A stretch of DNA of 64,000 bases from Ectopseudomonas alcaliphila (GTDB lineage: Bacteria; Pseudomonadota; Gammaproteobacteria; Pseudomonadales; Pseudomonadaceae). Made by a program: the position numbers and the translations under genes. The notes under the pieces are model-generated. The model ran no database searches and had not been told where the DNA came from. It was given only the letters and a program-made list of their open reading frames with translations. The stretch is from contig NZ_FNAE01000009.1 of NCBI RefSeq assembly GCF_900101755.1, positions 1 to 64,000 on the forward strand, written 5' to 3'. Each line of letters begins with the position of its first letter. Within the stretch, counting starts at the first letter, position 1. Shown piece by piece: positions 1 through 6,028 of this stretch.

Positions 1-224
1 GGATGCAGCAACTTCACCTGATGGCCGAGCGATTGCGCCAGTCGCCCCCAATAGTGCGCTGTGCCACAGGCTTCCATCACCCACTCGACCGACTCGGTCT
101 GCTCCTGTATATATCGCCGGAACGCCTCTCGGTTCAGCCGCTTGCGCTGCACCACCTGGCCGGAACGGACACTCTCGGCAACTTGGTAAACGGACTTGGC
201 CAGATCAACTGCAATTCGCTTCAT
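1..224 (-). CDS. IS110/IS1111-type transposase, N-terminal part (cut by window edge)
   Basis: Read leftwards from ATG at 224 the frame is open to the window edge (about 74 codons). It starts MKRIAVDLAKSVYQ and contains a MEACGTAHYW-like segment, typical of the N-terminal RuvC-like DEDD domain of IS110-family transposases; the Asp in AVDLAK and the Glu in MEAC fit the first two acidic residues. The gene points away from the cassette array, and its upstream DNA abuts a partial attC site. This is the arrangement of the IS1111-attC group, which inserts into integron attC sites (established for that group). The C-terminal Ser-containing domain is outside the window, so intactness is unknown. Confidence 0.85.
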   Translation of the reverse strand, partial: MKRIAVDLAKSVYQVAESVRSGQVVQRKRLNREAFRRYIQEQTESVEWVMEACGTAHYWGRLAQSLGHQVKLLH

Positions 225-295
225 CACGACACTCCCAATTTCAGTCACCACCGTTCTCGGTATAGAACTGTGGCGCGGAGAGAGTCCATTACAGC
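1..295 (-). mobile_element. End of an IS1111-attC-type insertion sequence
   Basis: This comprises the transposase start plus about 70 bp of non-coding end sequence. To its right the sequence becomes the inner part of an attC site at about 296, without the expected RYYYAAC half at its left, so the element appears to lie inside the attC. The exact terminus is an estimate from where attC identity begins. IS110-family elements lack conventional terminal inverted repeats and usually make no target duplication, which agrees with the clean junction. Confidence 0.7.
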
Positions 296-359
296 ATTCA
301 AACCGTTCGCTCCGCTCACTGGGACGGGCTAAAGCCCGCCCCTTAACCAAACGTTAGAG
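296..359 (+). repeat. attC site interrupted by the IS element
   Basis: The inner hairpin arms and the right core GTTAGAG (353-359) match the other attC sites of the array, including the GACGGGCTAAAGCCCG stem. The left RYYYAAC half is missing because the IS end occupies its place. Confidence 0.85.
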
Positions 360-368
360 GCCACATCA

Positions 369-683
369 ATGTCAGGCGCTTACCATATCAGACTAATGTT
401 CGAATGGGGCGGAGGTTCTTTGTGGTGTGGAAATGAAGCAGCACTAAAAGAATTTGATGTCGGCCCAGTGGAAGACAAATTACTCCTAAGCAATGCAATG
501 CTCGAACGGTTAAATGCATTATCGCAGTGGCACGACACCGCCTTAAATTGGGAATATCCACCCGATCCAGGCCCTTGGAGCACCGATGAATATGCAAAGT
601 TTGAGGCCGAAGCACTAAATTTCTTATCGGAGCTTCAGGCAGAGCTTGGTCCTGAATTTGAAGTAGTTTATGAACCGAGTTAA
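369..683 (+). CDS. Cassette 1: hypothetical protein, 104 aa
   Basis: Small acidic soluble protein starting MSGAYHIRLMFEWGGG. There is no signal peptide, membrane segment or motif I recognise; it is rich in Trp and Glu, with a helical C-terminal half (KFEAEALNFLSELQAEL). The ATG lies 12 bp after the attC core, so the gene fills the cassette with almost no leader, and the GAGG just after the core could act as ribosome binding site. An immunity-type or phage-defence role is possible, as for many cassette genes, but nothing in the sequence shows it. Confidence 0.8.
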   Translation: MSGAYHIRLMFEWGGGSLWCGNEAALKEFDVGPVEDKLLLSNAMLERLNALSQWHDTALNWEYPPDPGPWSTDEYAKFEAEALNFLSELQAELGPEFEVVYEPS

Positions 684-688
684 GTGGC

Positions 689-764
689 ATCTAACTAGTG
701 ATTCAAATCGCTCGCTCCGCTCACTGGGACGGGCTAAAGCCCGCCCCTTAACCAAACGTTAGGC
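689..764 (+). repeat. attC site of cassette 1
   Basis: Left half ATCTAAC (689-695) and right core GTTAGGC (758-764) are separated by the conserved hairpin arms with the GACGGGCTAAAGCCCG stem. It ends cassette 1 and begins cassette 2. Confidence 0.93.
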
Positions 765-771
765 GATCAGC

Positions 772-1482
772 ATGCTCTACCTTGAATACTCAAAATTCGC
801 CTGTCCATCTTGCGAGGGAACTATCGATGTTGCTCGAAATACTCAGCAGGATTTGATCCATCGTCTCGAAAAGCCAAAGCCTTTTCTCTGTCCTCATTGC
901 GGAGCACAAGTTATTCTCGATCCGAAAACCACATTATTCCGTGCCGGGCTAATTGGGTTTATTTTGTTGCCATCTTTACTGCTTTTAGTTTTTGGGATGA
1001 CCGTTGCTGTTTGGATAGCAATGTTTCTATCCGGGATGTTGTTGATCTACACCTTGCTATCAAATAAGCTTGTATGTGTTGAGGAAGGAAAAGAACAAAG
1101 GATGAATAAAAATTCATGGTCAATAAGTATCGAGCCAAATTGGCAGATGACTGAAGACTCAGAGTGCATCACGATTTATAACGACAATGGTGTTGGCGCG
1201 CTTCAAATAAGCTCAGCACGTAAAAGCAGTGGCATGGTTACGCAAGAAGACTTGGATTTTTATAATAAACCCGAATGGGGCGTGCCAGAGAAATGTGTTG
1301 CCGGAGAGTTTTCTGGTCAGCGATACACCTTTGCAAAAGATGGGCATTATTGGACTTGGTGGATAGTGGGAAAGAACTCTACATTGCTCCGCATAACTTA
1401 CAATTGCCTTTCTGGTAATGAATCATTTGAAGATCAAAGTGTAAAATCCATGTTAAATAGTCTCAAATATGAAAGCGCCTAA
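772..1482 (+). CDS. Cassette 2: zinc-ribbon membrane protein, 236 aa
   Basis: The N-terminus carries a CxxC...CxxC zinc ribbon (CPSC near residue 14, CPHC near residue 42). Two adjacent hydrophobic helices follow (about 60-100), then a soluble domain of about 130 residues beginning near SWSISIEPNWQ, which resembles PsbP/DUF1795-like stress or secretion-associated folds by eye only. This suggests a membrane-anchored protein with a cytoplasmic zinc ribbon; function unknown. The TAA stop is formed within the attC half-site GCCTAAC, so the C-terminus is tied to the cassette boundary. At 711 bp it is a long cassette gene. Confidence 0.8.
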   Translation: MLYLEYSKFACPSCEGTIDVARNTQQDLIHRLEKPKPFLCPHCGAQVILDPKTTLFRAGLIGFILLPSLLLLVFGMTVAVWIAMFLSGMLLIYTLLSNKLVCVEEGKEQRMNKNSWSISIEPNWQMTEDSECITIYNDNGVGALQISSARKSSGMVTQEDLDFYNKPEWGVPEKCVAGEFSGQRYTFAKDGHYWTWWIVGKNSTLLRITYNCLSGNESFEDQSVKSMLNSLKYESA

Positions 1483-1552
1483 CAAATGGTTCAAATCGTT
1501 CGCTTCGCTCACTGGGACGGGCTAAAGCCCGCCCCTTAACCAAACGTTAGAT
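1477..1552 (+). repeat. attC site of cassette 2
   Basis: Left half GCCTAAC at 1477-1483, right core GTTAGAT at 1546-1552, same stem as its neighbours. It overlaps the stop codon of the cassette 2 gene. Confidence 0.93.
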
Positions 1553-1583
1553 CTACAGCCAAGTACAAAATATGGAGCCCCTA

Positions 1584-2039
1584 ATGGAAGTTGAATACAG
1601 GACAGCAACACCTGATGATACGGCTGAATGCATCGCACTAAGAGGAAAGACGAGAGAAAACGCTTTCTCTATCGAACAACTGGAAGAGCTCGGTATTACT
1701 TTAGAGAGTTGGCAGGCAGGAATCAGCAATGGCTCCTTACGAGGTTACGTCGGCGTTAGTGAAGAAAAGATTATTGGCTATTGCTTCGGTGATAGCGAAA
1801 CTGGGGAAATTGTTGTTTTGGCGCTGTTGCCAGAATATGAAAATAAAGGTGTTGGCAAAGCTCTATTAAATCAGATGGTTGAGTCTTTCAGCTCTTTAGG
1901 GTTTGAAAGACTTTTTCTTGGATGCTCATCCGATCCGAAAGCTCGGTCATATGGCTTTTATCGACACTTAGGCTGGCGTTCCACTGGCCTGTTTGATGAT
2001 GCGGACGATGAGATACTTGAATATTTCCCTAAAAAATAG
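1584..2039 (+). CDS. Cassette 3: GNAT-family N-acetyltransferase
   Basis: A 151-aa protein with a complete GNAT fold signature. A central strand (EIVVLALLPEYENKGVGKAL) holds the acetyl-CoA pyrophosphate loop motif NKGVGKAL, and near the end there is YGFYRHLGWR, the usual helix-strand 'FYxxxGF' motif. The family transfers acetyl groups from acetyl-CoA to amines or small molecules; the substrate cannot be told from sequence. I chose ATG 1584 because GGAG lies six bases before it; ATG 1572, four codons upstream in frame, has no such site. Aminoglycoside and other acetyltransferases are common in cassettes, but no resistance function is shown here. Confidence 0.9.
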   Translation: MEVEYRTATPDDTAECIALRGKTRENAFSIEQLEELGITLESWQAGISNGSLRGYVGVSEEKIIGYCFGDSETGEIVVLALLPEYENKGVGKALLNQMVESFSSLGFERLFLGCSSDPKARSYGFYRHLGWRSTGLFDDADDEILEYFPKK

Positions 2040-2056
2040 CGGGATCATTTGTCACC

Positions 2057-2132
2057 ATCTAACAAGTGGTTCAAACCGTTCGCTTCGCTCACTGGAACGG
2101 GCTAAAGCCCGCCCCTTAACCATACGTTAGGT
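2057..2132 (+). repeat. attC site of cassette 3
   Basis: ATCTAAC at 2057-2063, core GTTAGGT at 2126-2132, conserved arms between (one base change, GGAACGGG for GGGACGGG). Confidence 0.93.
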
Positions 2133-2142
2133 ACAAGTCGTC

Positions 2143-2376
2143 ATGCAGCTGCGCATCAAAAATAACAATGACGCTCCACTGCTAGTAATTTTAGAACCAT
2201 GGGCAACAGAGCATGTGGTGGCCCCACAAGATTTCATTCAACTCAAACCGTATGGCAACATTCCTAATGGTGCATTTTTCACCTTTGAGCATCATTCGGC
2301 TTTTATCACTGTTACTCCTGAGTGGAACGGCGCCTTGGTACATGTTTACTCTTCCACAGGCAAACTCATTGATTAA
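2143..2376 (+). CDS. Cassette 4: hypothetical protein, 77 aa
   Basis: Small soluble protein starting MQLRIKNNNDAPLLVILEPWATEH, predicted mainly beta by its alternating hydrophobic residues. I recognise no family. It has no signal peptide or membrane helix. The ATG lies 10 bp after the attC core and lacks a strong ribosome binding site, which is usual for cassette genes. Another frame overlapping its 3' half is open but lacks such a position and was left out. Confidence 0.72.
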   Translation: MQLRIKNNNDAPLLVILEPWATEHVVAPQDFIQLKPYGNIPNGAFFTFEHHSAFITVTPEWNGALVHVYSSTGKLID

Positions 2377-2400
2377 CCAGGATTTCTCAGAGGTACCTGA

Positions 2401-2477
2401 ACCTAACTAGTGGTTCAAGTCGTTCGCTTCGCTCACTCGGGACGGGCTAAAGCCCGCCACTTAACCAAACGTTAGGT
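2401..2477 (+). repeat. attC site of cassette 4
   Basis: ACCTAAC at 2401-2407, core GTTAGGT at 2471-2477, with one extra base in the arm (CTCGGGACGGG). Confidence 0.92.
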
Positions 2478-2485
2478 GCTAAACA

Positions 2486-2776
2486 ATGGACGTAAGCAAA
2501 TTACTTGAGGATGTCAAAGACATTGAAAGCTTTTTGGTCTTTGCACGGGCATTAGCAGCAGATCGTACTGCATCTGTTGTACAGGAAAAGGAAAATTCGA
2601 GTTCCCCATATGGCCCCGATGCTAATGGCTGGAAAAACACCACCATCGAGTCTTTTCTTGAAAGTGCAATAGCATGGGCTGAAGCTAGTGATTTCGGTAT
2701 AACTCAAGGTCTCTCTCTGTCAAATCCGTGGAAGCAGTTTGCTGTTTTTCTTTACTGCGGGAAAATTTATGAGTAA
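2486..2776 (+). CDS. Cassette 5: small protein of DUF7660-like type, 96 aa
   Basis: A 96-aa soluble acidic protein. The pattern SFLVFARALAADR followed by a segment WKNTTIESFLESAIAWAE recalls a small uncharacterised family (DUF7660, from memory and unverified) found in cassettes and near other small cytosolic genes. No catalytic motif is evident. The ATG comes 8 bp after the attC core. No function can be assigned. Confidence 0.75.
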   Translation: MDVSKLLEDVKDIESFLVFARALAADRTASVVQEKENSSSPYGPDANGWKNTTIESFLESAIAWAEASDFGITQGLSLSNPWKQFAVFLYCGKIYE

Positions 2777-2778
2777 GC

Positions 2779-2855
2779 ACCTAACTATACGTTCAAATCG
2801 CTCACTTCGTTCGCTGGGACCGGCTAAAGCCCGCCCCTTAGCTTAATCGTTAGAC
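2779..2855 (+). repeat. attC site of cassette 5
   Basis: ACCTAAC at 2779-2785, core GTTAGAC at 2849-2855. The inner arms have drifted (GGACCGGCTAAAGCCCG) but can still pair. Confidence 0.9.
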
Positions 2856-2869
2856 ACCACAGGGAAGTT

Positions 2870-3232
2870 ATGCGCAAGACCATAAATATCGCAATCGTAG
2901 TCGCAATCTCGATAGCCCATTACTCAATCATGGGTTACTTGGGTTATGACCCTGCGCCTGAGTACGAAAACTTAATGGCTTGGTCTTTCGCACTCATGGT
3001 TGCGTTGTGGTGTCTGGATGACGCAAAGAAATACAACTTCCATCGCCCTTATGAATTTGGCGCTTTTATTTTCTTCCTCTGGCCCGTCGTATTGCCGGCG
3101 TATCTCATTCATACGCGAGGCTGGCGCGGCGCGCTCGTATTTTCGGCCTTTCTATTTATAGCGCTGTTGCCTTACATTTGCGGCTGGATTTCTTACTACG
3201 CAAGTCCTGCTTACGGCGAGTATGGCGCCTAA
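2870..3232 (+). CDS. Cassette 6: small integral membrane protein, 120 aa
   Basis: The protein has three or four hydrophobic segments (about residues 5-25, 36-47, 62-82 and 88-110), with WPVVLPAYLIHTRGWRG between the last two. This 'PxYLxxTRGxxG' stretch is seen in small uncharacterised membrane proteins. The function is unknown. A GGGAAG sequence 3-8 bases before ATG 2870 could act as ribosome binding site. The stop TAA lies inside the following attC half-site GCCTAAC. Confidence 0.78.
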   Translation: MRKTINIAIVVAISIAHYSIMGYLGYDPAPEYENLMAWSFALMVALWCLDDAKKYNFHRPYEFGAFIFFLWPVVLPAYLIHTRGWRGALVFSAFLFIALLPYICGWISYYASPAYGEYGA

Positions 3233-3302
3233 CATATGATTCAAACCGCTAGCTTCGCTCACTGGGACTGGCTAAAGCCCCCCTCTTAACCAAGCGTCAT
3301 GA
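3227..3302 (+). repeat. attC site of cassette 6, degenerate core
   Basis: The left half GCCTAAC (3227-3233) is intact, but the right core reads GTCATGA instead of GTTRRRY, and the central stem has mismatches (GACTGGCTAAAGCCCC). Integrase cleavage at this site is probably poor or absent, so cassettes 6 and 7 may move only together. Confidence 0.85.
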
Positions 3303-3325
3303 CTACTTAATATGGATGTTATCCC

Positions 3326-4018
3326 ATGAAATATATTTTATTTCTCGTAGCTTTATTCTCTTTCTCCGTCCAAGCAGACGTATTTTTCGAGGCAGAATAT
3401 GGCGAGCAACCGGATCACTTAACACCAGTTGATTATCCACCCGACGAATATGATCGAAAAATTATAAATAAGTTATTTCTTACGGACGGGAAGTTAGGGC
3501 GATTCATATCTCGCCCATCTTTTGGGGTAGAGAGCTGTGTTTCTGTGTATGAATATTCCCCTGAAACAGAAGAAATCGACGGAGCTTCACGTAACACTCA
3601 AAATAATGGTAAGAAATTTTTTATTACGGTTACTCGGGCTGCCGATAGTATTTGGCACTCAATGCCTCAGAGTAATAGAGAAGAAAAGGACAAACAGGTC
3701 GAGGTCATACGCACAGACCGCGAAATCAGCCTGCATCTTGCAGTCGCGATTCAACGGGCATGGGGGCGTATGTTGCAGCAAACTAAATATCCTGCCAAAG
3801 CATCATTAGGACTAGACGGAACCACTTACCAGTTTTCTGTCTGGGTTAAGGGTCTCGGTGATCTTAACGGTGAGACGTGGACACCCGATAAAGGCTTACC
3901 TGCAGAAATGGTTGCTATTGGAAATGAGCTTGCTGAATTTGCTGAAAACAAAGCAGCGAATGAAGAGCGTCTTCTTAGACGCTTAAAAGAGTTTGAAATC
4001 AAAATACCGCAGGCATAA
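3326..4018 (+). CDS. Cassette 7: exported hypothetical protein, 230 aa
   Basis: It starts MKYILFLVALFSFSVQA followed by DVFF, a clear Sec signal peptide with likely cleavage after residue 17, so a periplasmic (or outer-membrane associated) protein. The mature part is soluble and charged, with an Arg/Glu-rich C-terminal helix (NEERLLRRLKEFEIKI). No catalytic motif is recognised. It is one of the largest cassette genes here. The 3' end runs into the degenerate attC that follows. Confidence 0.78.
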   Translation: MKYILFLVALFSFSVQADVFFEAEYGEQPDHLTPVDYPPDEYDRKIINKLFLTDGKLGRFISRPSFGVESCVSVYEYSPETEEIDGASRNTQNNGKKFFITVTRAADSIWHSMPQSNREEKDKQVEVIRTDREISLHLAVAIQRAWGRMLQQTKYPAKASLGLDGTTYQFSVWVKGLGDLNGETWTPDKGLPAEMVAIGNELAEFAENKAANEERLLRRLKEFEIKIPQA

Positions 4019-4088
4019 CAATTAGTTCAAATCGTTCGTTTCGCTCACTGGGACGGGCTAAAGCCCGTTCCTTAACCAACCGGTAGGC
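4013..4088 (+). repeat. attC site of cassette 7, degenerate
   Basis: The left half reads GCATAAC (one base off RYYYAAC) and the right core GGTAGGC in place of GTTAGGC; the stem GACGGGCTAAAGCCCG is still present. Loss of the cleaved GTT makes recombination here unlikely. Confidence 0.85.
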
Positions 4089-4094
4089 ACAGCC

Positions 4095-4544
4095 ATGGCC
4101 ATAATCGAATGCGAGCTGACAATCAAATCACCTCCTGCCGAAGTCTATAAGGCATCACAAGACTATTCTGTTAGGTACCAGTGGGACCCCTTCCCTGAAA
4201 AAATTGAACTCTTAGGCGGGGCAACAGAAGCTGGTATTGGCGTGAAGACACTCGTAATAGCCAAATCAGGTCTAAGAATGGAGGTTCAATTTGTCCAAGT
4301 CGATCCTCCAACGACAGCTGCCATTATCATGACCAAAGGTCCGGCATTTATTAAAAGCTTTGGAGGTAGCTGGGTATTTAAACCTCTCAGCCAAAACTCA
4401 ACAAAGGCGAAATTTCGATATTCAATAAAAACAAAGGCATGGGCAATCCCACCAGTTTCCGAATACATAGCATCTCTGTATTTCAAGAAAGTAGTCATGG
4501 CAAGGTTAATCGGCCTCAAGACATACTGTGAACGGCATGCCTAA
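4095..4544 (+). CDS. Cassette 8: SRPBCC/START-like (polyketide cyclase-type) protein
   Basis: A 149-aa protein starting MAIIECELTIKSPPAEVYKASQDYSVRYQWDP. This is the N-terminal strand-helix pattern of the SRPBCC (Bet v1/START-like) fold, 'I..pp..Vw....D.....W'. The middle contains alternating strands ending in GGSWVFKPL and the C-terminus a long helix, as in polyketide cyclase/dehydrase-like members, which bind hydrophobic ligands. The ligand is unknown. The stop overlaps the GCCTAAC half-site of a truncated attC, so this is the last, probably trapped, cassette. Confidence 0.85.
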   Translation: MAIIECELTIKSPPAEVYKASQDYSVRYQWDPFPEKIELLGGATEAGIGVKTLVIAKSGLRMEVQFVQVDPPTTAAIIMTKGPAFIKSFGGSWVFKPLSQNSTKAKFRYSIKTKAWAIPPVSEYIASLYFKKVVMARLIGLKTYCERHA

Positions 4545-4560
4545 CAACTGTATATGGACT
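4539..4560 (+). repeat. Truncated attC ending the array
   Basis: GCCTAAC (4539-4545) is present, but the sequence after it shows no attC arms, no stem and no right core. The array therefore ends by deletion or rearrangement rather than at an intact site. Confidence 0.75.
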
Positions 4561-4798
4561 CCCCCCACAAGTAGTGAGCAAAGCTTTCCTTTGCACCTGT
4601 CATCAGCGCGGCTGCATTCGTATATCCGGCCTGTTCTGGGCTCTTTCGCTCTGGTCATTCTGTAGTTCGCACAGCGGGAGCCAAGGGTTCAATCGCCCCT
4701 GGGATCATCATTTTTATCGGCCTTGTTCGGCTGCAGGATTTGCTACCCTCCCCCAGCACTCCCTGCGAAATGGCACCATGATCGGTAGGCCTATTCCC

Positions 4799-5350
4799 AT
4801 GTCCCAAGCGCAAGAAACCTCTCGATTCCAGGCAACCCTGCTGCGCCCTCGCCTGCCGGATGGCGAGGCGTTCTGGGCGTTCGTGGTGCTGCCCAAGGAG
4901 GCGAGCGACAAGCTGCCGAGACGCGGCAGAACCAGCGTGGACGGCAGTATCAACGGGCATCCTTTCCAGGCCAGGCTCGAGCCGGACGGCCAGTTGAGCC
5001 ATTGGCTACGGGTGGATAACGACCTTCTGCAGGCGACAGGCGCAGCTATCGGCGACCTGGTAACGCTGGAGATCGCCCCGGTAGAGCAGGAGCCCGAGCC
5101 GCAAGTGCCGGTGGATCTGGCTGAGGCCTTGGTAGCCGCACCCGCAGCCCGCGGCGTCTGGGACGCGACCACGACTATCGCGCGCCTGGACTGGATCCAC
5201 TGGATCGAGTCGGCCAAGCAGTCCAAGACCCGTGCCAAGCGTATCGCCGATGCCTGCAGCATGCTGGGCGAAGGGAAAAAGCGGGTTTGCTGTTTCGATC
5301 AGTCCGGCTATTACAGCAAGGCCTTGCGCGCTCCCGAGGCAACGGAGTGA
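4799..5350 (+). CDS. DUF1905 / YdeI-OmpD-associated family protein
   Basis: About 183 aa from ATG 4799 (MSQAQETSRFQATLLRP). The N-terminal half matches the DUF1905 beta-barrel pattern (FWAFVVLPKEASDKL, GSINGHPFQARL). The C-terminal half has the YdeI/OmpD-associated helical domain (WIHWIESAKQSKTRAKRIADACSMLGEGKKR). Members have been linked to bacteriocin protection and OmpD in enterics, but the biochemical role is unknown. GGTAGG nine bases before 4799 supports this start; ATG 4778, seven codons earlier and in frame, is possible. It is the first chromosomal gene after the cassette array. Confidence 0.85.
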   Translation: MSQAQETSRFQATLLRPRLPDGEAFWAFVVLPKEASDKLPRRGRTSVDGSINGHPFQARLEPDGQLSHWLRVDNDLLQATGAAIGDLVTLEIAPVEQEPEPQVPVDLAEALVAAPAARGVWDATTTIARLDWIHWIESAKQSKTRAKRIADACSMLGEGKKRVCCFDQSGYYSKALRAPEATE

Positions 5351-5417
5351 TCGAGCCGAATATCATATCCAGCAGGTCAGAGAGCCAAGCGCCGCAGACC
5401 GTGCATTGGGCGCATTG

Positions 5418-5804
5418 ATGAGACAGCTCGCTATGGCTGGGCTGGTTGCGGTGCTGTCCGGCTGCAACGCCGTCATGCTTGGCAATGTTGTAACCGGCTG
5501 CGCCATGAGGCCTGCGCCCGTGCTAATGCCCGAGGAGCTACCAGTCGCCAGGGCGGGAGAGCCCTATGAAGTACGCCTGGATGTCATCAACGCCAGTACT
5601 CCCATCAGCAAGCTTCTGGTCGCCCCGTCTCAGCCCTTGCCCGATGGCCTTGAGTTGCTCCATGTCCGGCCAGAAACCCATGGCGTCATTCGGGGCGTCC
5701 CGATTCGACCAGGTCGTTATGAGGTGCGGGTGTACGGTAATACCTTCGGAACCCAGTGCACCGGCCAGGATCTCGAGCGGCTCTATCGATTGGAGGTGCG
5801 GTAG
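5418..5804 (+). CDS. Putative lipoprotein with Ig/cadherin-like fold
   Basis: 128 aa. Starting at ATG 5418 (MRQLAMAGLVAVLSGCN) gives a short lipoprotein signal peptide with lipobox LSGC, so the mature protein begins with lipidated Cys. The rest (PVARAGEPYEVRLDV, LPDGLELLHV, GVIRGVPIRPGRYEVRV) has the 'P...xG.aYe..l....P.GL.l....G.i.G.P...G.Y.v.V' pattern of putative-Ig (He_PIG) domains. The likely location is the outer membrane, periplasmic face. Function unknown. Confidence 0.75.
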   Translation: MRQLAMAGLVAVLSGCNAVMLGNVVTGCAMRPAPVLMPEELPVARAGEPYEVRLDVINASTPISKLLVAPSQPLPDGLELLHVRPETHGVIRGVPIRPGRYEVRVYGNTFGTQCTGQDLERLYRLEVR

Positions 5805-6028
5805 CGACCGGGGCGCCCGCCTCAGAGCCGCAACCAACCGACCTTTCAGGACGCACCGAACACCCAGTTTCAGGTACATCGGTCTGTCGCCAGAGCGTAC
5901 CTGGCGCCGCCGCGATAACCGGCCGCAGTTCGCTCTGCCATATACAGAAACATTTGCGTTGGCGGCGTGGCCGGTTATGCCCTAAATATTAAATCGATGA
6001 CGCCAATTCCCGGCAAAGGCCTGCCACG

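Larger units (their letters stand above)
354..4545 (+). mobile_element. Integron gene-cassette array, eight cassettes
   Basis: Eight short genes, all on the + strand, are each followed by an attC of about 76 bp built on the same GACGGGCTAAAGCCCG stem and a GTTRRRY core. Stop codons repeatedly overlap the RYYYAAC half-site. This is the structure of a chromosomal integron array of the pseudomonad type. No integrase gene or attI is in the window; from cassette orientation it should lie to the left, beyond the IS. Cassette genes are AT-richer than the flanking core genes and differ from each other, as expected for independently acquired cassettes. The array stops at a truncated attC at 4539-4545. 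Confidence 0.93.

Noticed and set aside
1572..1583. Earlier start for the cassette 3 acetyltransferase
   Set aside because: ATG 1572 lacks a ribosome binding site, whereas GGAG sits six bases before ATG 1584.
296..4560. Regularly spaced repeats that could be read as a CRISPR array
   Set aside because: The repeats are about 76 bp, have GTTRRRY and RYYYAAC ends, and are separated by whole genes of 230-720 bp, so they are attC sites. No other CRISPR-like array was seen.
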